From Bacillota bacterium (GTDB lineage Bacteria; Bacillota; Clostridia; Oscillospirales; Ruminococcaceae), in the NCBI GenBank assembly GCA_023457355.1, contig JAEWLW010000067.1, positions 51,005 through 115,004 of the forward strand: a stretch of DNA of 64,000 nucleotides, written 5' to 3'. The stretch's first letter is position 1. Every line of letters starts with the position of its first letter. Shown piece after piece: positions 24,017-31,381 of this stretch. The notes under the pieces were generated by a model, which was not told the origin of the DNA, made no database searches, and saw only the letters and a list, made by a program, of their open reading frames with translations. Both the position numbers and the translations under genes were made by a program.

Positions 24017-25027
24017 TTAATTGGTATACTTTGAAACGTCGATGCCAAGTGCGGCAGCGGTATCTTTGTTGGCGACGGTGCTGTACTGGGTCAGAACCTG
24101 AACCGGAATATCGGCGACCGCCGTGCCGGAGAGCACTTCTGCGGCCATTTGAGCGGTTTGCCTGCCCAGCTGAGTATAGTTGACGCCAACAGTGGCCAGG
24201 CCGCCGTCATTGACCATGGAATCGGCCGCAACATAGACCGGCAGCTTGGCGTCGATGGCGATCTGTGCAAGGTTGGGCATCGCATAGGCAACAGTATTGT
24301 CAATCGGGCAGAAGATGGCGTCAACCTTGCCGATCAGCGACTGCGCTGCGGATGTTACTTCACCCGAAGAGACAACGCAGGTTTCAATATATTGAACCCC
24401 CTTGGCATCCAACGCCGCTTTTGCGTCGTTGATGACCGAAACGGAATTGGATTCCCCCTGATTGTAAAGAAATCCATAGGTTTTAATGCCGGGTGTCAGT
24501 TCATCCGCAAGCGCGAAAATCTGTGCGGTGGGAATCGCGTCGGAAGTGCCGGTGCAATTGCGGTCCGGTTTATCCAGATTGTCGGTCAGGCCGGCGCTGA
24601 CCGGGTCGGTTACGGCGGAGAAGATAATCGGAATATCGGTGGTGGCGGCCGCCGCTGCCTGGGCCGCCGGCGTCGCAATCGCGATGATCAAATCAACATT
24701 GTCGCCAACAAATTTTTGGGCGATGGTGTTGAGCGTTCCCATATCCCCCTGGCCGTTCTGATAGTCGATTTCTACCTTGGCATCATCAAACCCTTCATCG
24801 GCAAGCTCGGCGAGAACCGCCTCTCGTATTTCGTCCAGCGACGGGTGCTCCATCATCTGAACAAGGCCGATTTTAAGCTTTTGGCCCGCGCTGCCCTGGG
24901 CGTTGCTTTCCGCAGCAGCAGAAGATGCGGCGGGCGCCGCAGGCGAAGTTGAGGGCGTGCCGCCCCCGCAGGCTGCAAAAGATAATGTAAGTAAGGAAAC
25001 TGCCATCAATGCAAGAATCTTTTTCAT
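24017..25027 (-). CDS. ABC transporter substrate-binding lipoprotein, TrpX-like
   Basis: A 336-residue lipoprotein of the ABC_sub_bind type. The signal ends LTLSFAAC, followed by a Gly/Ser/Ala-rich linker to about 48. The ligand-binding fold starts KIGLVQMMEHPSLDEI and includes IIAIATPAAQAAAAATTDIPIIFSAVTDPVSAGL near 115-147 and GFLYNQGESNS near 185. In streptococci and Clostridia, proteins of this family with a T-box leader are assigned to tryptophan uptake; here the leader's UGG supports the same. AGAGAGG precedes the ATG. First gene of the operon. Confidence 0.88.
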   Translation of the reverse strand: MKKILALMAVSLLTLSFAACGGGTPSTSPAAPAASSAAAESNAQGSAGQKLKIGLVQMMEHPSLDEIREAVLAELADEGFDDAKVEIDYQNGQGDMGTLNTIAQKFVGDNVDLIIAIATPAAQAAAAATTDIPIIFSAVTDPVSAGLTDNLDKPDRNCTGTSDAIPTAQIFALADELTPGIKTYGFLYNQGESNSVSVINDAKAALDAKGVQYIETCVVSSGEVTSAAQSLIGKVDAIFCPIDNTVAYAMPNLAQIAIDAKLPVYVAADSMVNDGGLATVGVNYTQLGRQTAQMAAEVLSGTAVADIPVQVLTQYSTVANKDTAAALGIDVSKYTN

Positions 25028-25137
25028 GGAATTCCTCTCTCTTTCTTCATAAATTGATTGGGTGTTTGGCGGTGAACATGCAAATTCGCCATCGCATCAA
25101 CCGGAATGTTTGCTGCATCATAAGCCAACGCTCCTTT

Positions 25138-25422
25138 TAAAAATAAAAATCCTGTCCTTGAAACAATATATATTGTTTCAAGGACAGGAAAAATCATTCC
25201 TGCGGTACCACCTTGATTGCCGCGTTTACGCGGCCACTCTGTACGGAATGCCAATACATCCCCCACCCTGTAACGCCGGCGTACGCGTCGCAAAATACTC
25301 GGGCCTAAACGGCTGCCCTTTCCTTGCGCCCTCTGCGGACCATCCATACCGATTCGTGTTGCCGCCGGGATTCCAGCATCCCCGGCTCTCTGTGCGCGCG
25401 TCATCGGTTTACTCTCCGCGTC
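25138..25422 (-). promoter_or_regulatory. T-box riboswitch, specifier UGG (tryptophan)
   Basis: On the minus strand: stem I base GCGGA with TCCGC, the AGTA-type loop GAGAGTAAA, then CCGAT pairing with ATCGG. The specifier side reads TATGGATG, in which TGG (25346-25344) is followed by A as expected. The T-box AAGGTGGTACCGCA lies at 25214-25201. A perfect 20-bp terminator stem (25150-25189) with an A/T-rich T tract (25149-25138) follows. Uncharged tRNA-Trp should favour the antiterminator and switch on the ABC operon. TAT (Tyr), one step upstream, is a less likely reading. Confidence 0.88.
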
Positions 25423-25435
25423 ATCGGTTTCTTGT

Positions 25436-25464
25436 ATTAAAACACAGACAGGCCATGCTGTCAA
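25436..25464 (-). promoter_or_regulatory. Promoter of the T-box/ABC operon
   Basis: On the minus strand TTGACA (25464-25459), 17 bases, TTTAAT (25441-25436), placed just before stem I of the T-box. Confidence 0.7.
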
Positions 25465-25553
25465 GCCTTTGCGTGAAAATGGCGGTGAATAGATGCTACA
25501 TCTTATGCGCAGCAAGGCTAGATGCGTGCTAAAAAACTGATTTTAAACCGCTT

Positions 25554-27374
25554 TTACTTTCCGGCCTTGAGCTTTTTCATGCGCAAGTCGTGTGAAAGCT
25601 CGCGTTTTCTGATACGCAGGCTCTTGGGGGTAACCTCAAGCAGCTCGTCATCGGCAATAAACTCAATGCAGGCTTCGAGTGAAAGCTTTCTTGGCGGGGT
25701 GAGACGCAACGTTTCGTCAGACCCGGAGGCGCGCATGTTCGAGACATGTTTGCGCTTGCAGACATTGACGACAATATCCTCCAGCTTGGGCGACGCACCC
25801 ACGACCATACCGGTGTAGACGGGCGTGCCGGGGTCGATAAACAACTCCCCGCGCTCCTGTGCATTGTAAAGGCCGTAGGTAACGGCCTCGCCCGTTTCAT
25901 GCGCAATCAGAGAACCGCTCTGGCGGCTGATGATCTCGCCACGGAAGGCATCATAGCCGTGAAACAGCGTTGCAATAATGCCCTCGCCGCGGGTATCGGT
26001 TAAAAACTCGCTGCGGTAGCCGAAAAGGCCGCGCGAGGGAATCAAAAATTCAAGTTTCATGCGTTCGCCAATAGGGTTCATGCTGATGAGATCGGCTTTG
26101 CGCGCGCCGAGCTTTTCCATAACGCTGCCTACGGCGCCGGAGGGCACATCGATGATAACTGTTTCGAACGGCTCCATCAGCACGCCGTTTTCTTCATGCA
26201 TCAGGGCGCGGGGCGCGCCGACGGCAAACTCAAAACCCTCACGGCGCATGGTTTCGATCAAAACTGAAAGGTGCATTTCGCCACGGCCCAAAACACGGAA
26301 GCTATCGGTGGTGGCGCCCTCCTCAACGCGAAGCGAAACATCCTTTAAAAGCTCGCGGAAAAGGCGGTCGCGCAGCTGGCGCGAGGTGACAAATTTACCT
26401 TCCTTACCGGCAAAGGGGCTGTCGTTGACCGAAAAAGTCATTTCGACGGTGGGCTCGGAAATTTTCGTAAACTCAATCGGCTCAACTTTTTCGGGCGCGC
26501 ACAGGGTGTTTCCAATCGTGATATTCTCAATGCCGGAGAACATCACAATATCGCCGGCCTTTGCCGACTGCACCGATGTTCTGCCGATCCCTTCAAACTG
26601 GTAAATCGCCGTAATTTTGCCGCGCAGGTTGACGGAATCATCATGAAAATCGCAGACGGCCACCGGCTGGTTGATCTTGATTTCGCCGCGCTCAATGCGT
26701 CCGACAGCGGTGCGGCCGACAAATTCGTTGTAATCGACGGTTGAAACCAGCAGCGAAAGCGGGCCCTCGGGGTCTAAGTCGGGACACGGGATATATTCCA
26801 TAATGGTTTCAAACAGCGCGGTCAGGTCTGTTCCCTGCTCGTCGGGTGAATAGGAAGAAGTGCCCGCACGGCCGGAACAGAACACCATGGGGGTGTCGAG
26901 CTGTTCGTTGGAAGCGCCGAGGTCCAGCATGAGCTCAAGCACTTCGTCCACGACCTCGTGCACACGCGCATCGGGCTTGTCCACTTTATTGACAACCGCA
27001 ACCACAGCCAGGCCCAGCTCTAGCGCCTTTGAGAGCACAAAACGGGTTTGGGGCATGGGGCCTTCGGCTGCGTCAACCAGCAGCAGCACGCCGGACACCA
27101 TGCCGAGCACACGTTCAACCTCACCGCCGAAATCGGCATGCCCGGGGGTATCAACAATATTAATTTTAACGCCGTTATAATTAACGGAGGCGTTCTTTGC
27201 AAGAATGGTAATGCCGCGCTCACGCTCGATGGCACCGGAGTCCATGACACATTCCTCAACCTGTTGGTTTTCGCGGAAGGTGCCACTCTGTGCGAGCATG
27301 CCGTCAACCAGCGTGGTTTTGCCGTGGTCAACGTGCGCGATAATGGCAATGTTGCGTAAATCTGTTCTTTTCAA
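25554..27374 (-). CDS. typA: Translational GTPase TypA/BipA
   Basis: A 606-residue ribosome-associated GTPase related to EF-G, linked to ribosome assembly and stress. G motifs are intact: AHVDHGKTT near 14, RGITI near 53, DTPGHADF near 75 and NKVDKPDA near 129. The C-terminal BipA-specific part (GASPKLEDIVVNVCKRKHVSNMRASG near 530) is present. It has its own promoter at 27442-27471, with a small hairpin (27398-27418) in the leader, and stands alone between the ABC operon and pckG. Confidence 0.96.
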   Translation of the reverse strand: MKRTDLRNIAIIAHVDHGKTTLVDGMLAQSGTFRENQQVEECVMDSGAIERERGITILAKNASVNYNGVKINIVDTPGHADFGGEVERVLGMVSGVLLLVDAAEGPMPQTRFVLSKALELGLAVVAVVNKVDKPDARVHEVVDEVLELMLDLGASNEQLDTPMVFCSGRAGTSSYSPDEQGTDLTALFETIMEYIPCPDLDPEGPLSLLVSTVDYNEFVGRTAVGRIERGEIKINQPVAVCDFHDDSVNLRGKITAIYQFEGIGRTSVQSAKAGDIVMFSGIENITIGNTLCAPEKVEPIEFTKISEPTVEMTFSVNDSPFAGKEGKFVTSRQLRDRLFRELLKDVSLRVEEGATTDSFRVLGRGEMHLSVLIETMRREGFEFAVGAPRALMHEENGVLMEPFETVIIDVPSGAVGSVMEKLGARKADLISMNPIGERMKLEFLIPSRGLFGYRSEFLTDTRGEGIIATLFHGYDAFRGEIISRQSGSLIAHETGEAVTYGLYNAQERGELFIDPGTPVYTGMVVGASPKLEDIVVNVCKRKHVSNMRASGSDETLRLTPPRKLSLEACIEFIADDELLEVTPKSLRIRKRELSHDLRMKKLKAGK

Positions 27375-27441
27375 AATGACCCACCTATTTTCCGTGCCGC
27401 CTTAGACGGCACAACATTAATGATGATTTTTTAACCTTAAA

Positions 27442-27471
27442 ATTATACAGCCTACCCTATACATCCGTCAA
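27442..27471 (-). promoter_or_regulatory. Promoter of typA
   Basis: On the minus strand TTGACG, 18 bases, then a perfect TATAAT (27447-27442). Confidence 0.6.
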
Positions 27472-27607
27472 GAAAAATGTTATAAACTGTAAAAATTGCT
27501 TTTAGTTTTTCCAAAAGTGGCGGTCATTCAATCAATAGCCGTATTTTATAAAAGCGTCATAATATGAAATGGTGCTTGGTTGAGCAGGCACTTCGCCAAA
27601 CAGAACA

Positions 27608-27638
27608 GCCGCGGGACAATATTACATCGTCCCGCGGC
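27608..27638 (-). terminator. Terminator-like hairpin after the pckG unit
   Basis: A perfect 10-bp stem GCCGCGGGAC (27608-27617) with GTCCCGCGGC (27629-27638). On the minus strand it is followed by TGTTCTGTTT, a weak T tail. It sits about 20 bases after the small reading frame at 27659-27790. Confidence 0.6.
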
Positions 27639-27658
27639 CTGTGTTAACAATAACGTGC

Positions 27659-27790
27659 TTATTCGCGTCCGTCTAATATCGTGGCGGCAACACAACTGAG
27701 CACGAAACACGCGCAGCCTGCACACACCATAACAAGACTCAGCACGGAACGCCATAAGATTTTTGACGAAGCAACCTTTTCAGAAATCAT
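27659..27790 (-). CDS. Possible 43-residue membrane peptide downstream of pckG
   Basis: On the minus strand an ATG at 27790 opens a frame of 43 codons. A short polar start (MISEKVASSK) is followed by a single hydrophobic stretch rich in Val, Leu, Cys and Ala (about residues 15-37) and a charged end (LDGRE). AAAGGGG lies 11 bases upstream. It starts 23 bp after the pckG stop, ends just before the hairpin at 27608-27638, and so fills the tail of the pckG transcript. Four Cys in the membrane stretch are unusual. I do not recognise a family. The composition and position support coding, but the frame is short and could be chance. Confidence 0.4.
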   Translation of the reverse strand: MISEKVASSKILWRSVLSLVMVCAGCACFVLSCVAATILDGRE

Positions 27791-27813
27791 TGCATTGCCG
27801 ACCCCTTTCAATA

Positions 27814-29577
27814 TTACTGGCCCAGACGCGCCTCAAGCGCAGCAAGTTGTTTTTTCATCTCTTCAGGCAGCTTGTCGCCAAAACGGGCGTAGAACTGCTT
27901 GATGGAAGTGATATCCTCTCGCCAGAGTTCGGGATCGACCGCCAGCAATGACGCGATGGTTTCATCGGAGAGGTCCAACCCCTCAAGGTTGAGGTCTTCC
28001 GGGACGGGCTCGTAACCGATGGGCGATTCAACCGCGTGGGCGGAGCCGTCGGCACGGCCGAGAATCCACATAATGACGCGCATATTATCACCGAAGCCCG
28101 GCCAGATAAAGTTGCCCTCATCGTCAAGCCTGAACCAGTTCACATTAAAGACCTTGGGCGCTTTATCCCCCATCTTTTTGCCCATTTCAAGCCAGTGCTG
28201 CCAGTAGTCCCCCATGTTGTAGCCGCAGAAGGGCAGCATGGCCATCGGGTCGCGGCGAACAACGCCCACGGCACCGGCTGCCGCCGCGGTTGTTTCAGAA
28301 GCCATGATAGAACCGACAAACACGCCGTGGTTCCAGTCGAAGGACTCATAAACCAGCGGTGCGGTCTTCGCGCGGCGTCCGCCAAAGATGATGGCGTCTA
28401 TCGGCACGCCCTGCGGGGAATTAAACTCGGGCGAAATAACCGGGCAATTTTCGGCAGGGGCGGTAAAGCGGGAGTTGGGATGCGCCGCCTTGATGCTGCT
28501 TTCGGGGCTCCAGGGATTGCCCTTCCAGTCCAGCGCATTCTGAGGCGGGTTCTTGTCGAGCCCCTCCCACCAGACGGTGTTATCATCCAGATTTTGCGCC
28601 ACGTTGGTGAAGATGGTGTTGTGCTTGGTTGTTTCAAGCGCGTTGAAGTTGGATTTTGCATTGGTGCCGGGGGCAACGCCGAAGAAGCCTTTTTCCGCGT
28701 TGATGGCGTAAAGACGGCCGTCTTCACCGACGCGCATCCAGGCAATGTCGTCGCCGACACACCAGGCCTTATAGCCCTGCTTTTGGTAAATTTCAGGCGG
28801 AATCAGCATAGCGAGATTCGTCTTGCCGCAGGCCGACGGGAAAGCGGCCGCAACATAGCGGACGTTGCCCTGGGGATCTTCTATGCCGAGTATCATCATA
28901 TGTTCAGCCATCCAGCCTTCGGTTTTGGCCTGATAGGACGCGATGCGCAGCGCGAAGCACTTTTTGCCCATCAGCGCGTTTCCGCCGTAACCGGAATTGA
29001 TCGACCAGATCGCGTTATCTTCCGGGAAATGACATATGTAACGGTTTGCGGGATCCAGCTCGGCCTTGGAATGCAGGCAGCGGACCCAGTCGTTGGAATC
29101 GCCCAGCTCGTCAAGGGCGCACTGACCGGCGCGGGTCATAATGAGCATCGAGACGGTGACGTAGATGGAATCGGTAACTTCAACGCCCACCTTGGCGCTT
29201 GGAGAACCAAGCGGCCCCATCACGAAGGGGATGACATACATGGTGCGGCCCTTCATGCAGCCGTCATAGAGCTTTGTGAGCATCGGGTAGGCTTTTTTAG
29301 GATCCAGCCAGTTGTTGGTGGGCCCGGCGTCCTCTTCCTTGCGGCAGCAAATGAAGGTTCTGTCCTCAACGCGGGCGACATCATTGGGGTCGGAACGGTG
29401 CAGCACACACCCCGGCAGCTTATCCTGATTTAAAGCAATGAGCTCGCCTGTTTTAAGACCTTCCTGGCGGATGGCGTCGGCCTGCGCCTCGCTGCCGTCC
29501 ACCCAGAGTACCTTTTCCGGCTTGCAGAGGGCCACTGCTTCTTCCACCCAGGCAAGCACCGTTTTGTTGGTTGTCAT
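27814..29577 (-). CDS. pckG: Phosphoenolpyruvate carboxykinase (GTP)
   Basis: It interconverts oxaloacetate + GTP and PEP + CO2 + GDP. 587 residues, the size of the GTP class and longer than the ATP class. The kinase-1a loop FPSACGKTN is near residue 270, preceded by a substrate loop around RYICHFPEDNAIWSINSGYGGNALMGKKC (near 195-225) and followed by DDIAWMR near 298 and an FGGRRAKTAPLV loop near 395 that binds the nucleotide. GGGAGG precedes the ATG and a good promoter lies at 29627-29654. In a fermenter it probably fixes CO2 onto PEP; the nearby oadA unit acts on the same C4 acid. Confidence 0.96.
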   Translation of the reverse strand: MTTNKTVLAWVEEAVALCKPEKVLWVDGSEAQADAIRQEGLKTGELIALNQDKLPGCVLHRSDPNDVARVEDRTFICCRKEEDAGPTNNWLDPKKAYPMLTKLYDGCMKGRTMYVIPFVMGPLGSPSAKVGVEVTDSIYVTVSMLIMTRAGQCALDELGDSNDWVRCLHSKAELDPANRYICHFPEDNAIWSINSGYGGNALMGKKCFALRIASYQAKTEGWMAEHMMILGIEDPQGNVRYVAAAFPSACGKTNLAMLIPPEIYQKQGYKAWCVGDDIAWMRVGEDGRLYAINAEKGFFGVAPGTNAKSNFNALETTKHNTIFTNVAQNLDDNTVWWEGLDKNPPQNALDWKGNPWSPESSIKAAHPNSRFTAPAENCPVISPEFNSPQGVPIDAIIFGGRRAKTAPLVYESFDWNHGVFVGSIMASETTAAAAGAVGVVRRDPMAMLPFCGYNMGDYWQHWLEMGKKMGDKAPKVFNVNWFRLDDEGNFIWPGFGDNMRVIMWILGRADGSAHAVESPIGYEPVPEDLNLEGLDLSDETIASLLAVDPELWREDITSIKQFYARFGDKLPEEMKKQLAALEARLGQ

Positions 29578-29626
29578 AATACCATATCCTCCCTAAAATA
29601 TGATGTGCCTTTACGGCAATGATACC

Positions 29627-29654
29627 ATTATACACTTATCGGCGATAATTGCAA
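29627..29654 (-). promoter_or_regulatory. Promoter of pckG
   Basis: On the minus strand TTGCAA (29654-29649), 16 bases, TATAAT (29632-29627). Confidence 0.65.
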
Positions 29655-29714
29655 TGCGTTTCCATGTTAATTTTCATAAATAAAACCGGAATGCTGGACA
29701 TCTTGCAAAAAGGG

Positions 29715-30746
29715 CTAAACCGTAAAGTATTCGGGGGCGCCATTTTCAACCGAAAGGGTTGCAATAGCATTAAGCGCAACGTTGGCCACATGGCCCGCTT
29801 GGTATTCAAAATAGGCTTGAGAGGCGATCATGGCGGCATTGTCGCCGGTTAAAGACAGCGGCGGCAGGTAGAGGTTGAGCCCGCGCTCGGCGGCCATGGC
29901 CATAAGCTGGCTACGTAAGCGAGTGTTGGCTGAAACGCCGCCCGCAACCGAAATATTCCGGGCACCTGTTTGTTGGGCGGCGAGAAACAGTCGGCTGCAA
30001 AGGGCATCGCAGACTGTTTTTTCAAAGCTGGCGCAAAGAGAGGGGATATCGAGTGCTTCGCCTTTTTGCCGGGCGTTATGCAACAGGTTTACCACGACGG
30101 TTTTAATACCGGAAAAGCTCATATCCAGTGGCGCACCCTCGACCTGTGGCTTTGGAAAGCGGTATTTGCTGTCGTCGCCCAGCCTGGCCTTCGCATCAAG
30201 CGCAACACCGCCGGGATACCCCAACCCCATTGAGCGGGCTGCTTTATCAAAAGCCTCGCCCGCGGCGTCATCGCGTGAACGGCCCAGCACCTTTAAGACG
30301 GTATAGTCGCGCACATCTATAATTAAGCTGTGGCCGCCGGAGGCGACCAGGCAAAGAAAGGGCGGCTTTAAATCCGGCGCGGCGATGTAATTGGCGGCGA
30401 TATGCCCGCGGATGTGGTGCACCGGGATCAGAGGCTTTTCTGCGGCCAGCGCCAGTCCCTTGGCAAAATTGACACCGACCAGCAGTGCGCCGATAAGGCC
30501 CGGGCCGGCGGTGACGGCGACAGCATCTACCCCGTGAACCGATACGCCCGCCTGATAAAGTGCCTTCAAGACGACGGCGTCGATTTTTTCAATGTGGCGA
30601 CGGGAGGCAATTTCAGGCACCACGCCGCCGTAAAGGCGGTGTTCGGCAATTTGTGTATGAACAACCGACGACAAAACGGTGCGGCCGTCTTCGACGACGG
30701 CGGCGGCTGTTTCGTCGCAGGAGGATTCGATTGCGAGAATTTTCAT
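29715..30746 (-). CDS. tsaD: tRNA N6-adenosine threonylcarbamoyltransferase
   Basis: It transfers threonylcarbamoyl to A37 of ANN-decoding tRNAs, in a complex with TsaB and TsaE. 343 residues in the ASKHA fold: AIESSCDETAAA at 4-15, the iron-binding HHIRGHIAANY near 110, ASGGHSLI near 132 and GGVSANTRLR near 270, with the last metal Asp in SLTGDNAAMIA near 300. The start ATG at 30746 begins the standard MKILAIE; the frame extends upstream to 31043 without a ribosome site. tsaB and tsaE are not adjacent, unlike the common tsaE-tsaB-rimI-tsaD order. Confidence 0.95.
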   Translation of the reverse strand: MKILAIESSCDETAAAVVEDGRTVLSSVVHTQIAEHRLYGGVVPEIASRRHIEKIDAVVLKALYQAGVSVHGVDAVAVTAGPGLIGALLVGVNFAKGLALAAEKPLIPVHHIRGHIAANYIAAPDLKPPFLCLVASGGHSLIIDVRDYTVLKVLGRSRDDAAGEAFDKAARSMGLGYPGGVALDAKARLGDDSKYRFPKPQVEGAPLDMSFSGIKTVVVNLLHNARQKGEALDIPSLCASFEKTVCDALCSRLFLAAQQTGARNISVAGGVSANTRLRSQLMAMAAERGLNLYLPPLSLTGDNAAMIASQAYFEYQAGHVANVALNAIATLSVENGAPEYFTV

Positions 30747-30927
30747 GTTGTAAAAAACTCCTTGGAAAAATGGCGCGAAGGAACGCGCTTGAAACTTAGC
30801 TGTTGTTAAAACCGCCGAAAAATTACTGCTTGCGCATACCTTGCCCAAAAACCATTGCACCTGCGCGCGACGCCTTATGAAACAATATACGACCAAAGCC
30901 ATGGCGAAAAATGGGGATAACCGCGAT

Positions 30928-31377
30928 TTATGGATCCAGCGTATGGCGCATGAGCATCGCGTCTTCGCGCGGGAAATCATAAAAGTTCGGACGGATACCC
31001 ACCGGCTCGAACCCCAGCTTTTGGTACAAAGAGACCGCGGCAACGTTTGAGATGCGCACTTCCAGCATCAGCCAGTCGAGCGCAAGGCGCACAGCTTCAT
31101 CCAGCAGTGCGCGGGTAAGCGCCCGCCCCACGCCGTGACGGCGCGCCTGCGGCAGAACGGCCACATTGGTGACGCTGCCCTCCCCGCAGATGTGCTCCAG
31201 TCCGGCCCAGCCGATGATTTCGCCGTCGCCTGTCTGCGCGACAAACAGGACTGCATTTTCCTTCAGGAGTTCCGCAGTCAGGCCTTGCACACTCCACGGC
31301 TGTGTAAAGCAGGCTTTTTCAACCGCTGCAATACCTTGGATGTGATCAGATGTTACCGGCAGCACTTTGAATTTCAT
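30928..31377 (-). CDS. rimI: Ribosomal protein bS18-alanine N-acetyltransferase RimI
   Basis: A 149-residue GNAT acetyltransferase. The acetyl-CoA loop reads LPQARRHGVGRALTRALL near 75-92, preceded by the beta-strand VTNVAV and followed by LMLEVRISNVAAVSLYQKLGFEPVG, the standard RimI ending, and by NFYDFPREDAMLMR. It lies between polA and tsaD; rimI-tsaD pairing is common in Firmicutes. It starts four bases after the polA stop. The 181-bp spacer to tsaD holds no recognised gene. Confidence 0.9.
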   Translation of the reverse strand: MKFKVLPVTSDHIQGIAAVEKACFTQPWSVQGLTAELLKENAVLFVAQTGDGEIIGWAGLEHICGEGSVTNVAVLPQARRHGVGRALTRALLDEAVRLALDWLMLEVRISNVAAVSLYQKLGFEPVGIRPNFYDFPREDAMLMRHTLDP

Positions 31378-31381
31378 GATT

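Noticed and set aside
25024..25515. 163-codon minus frame upstream of the substrate-binding protein
   Set aside because: It coincides with the T-box leader, including stem I, the T-box sequence and the terminator. The RNA structure explains the sequence.
28036..29433. 465-codon plus-strand frame
   Set aside because: It is fully antisense to pckG, has no ribosome site, and arises from GC-rich codon usage in the real gene.
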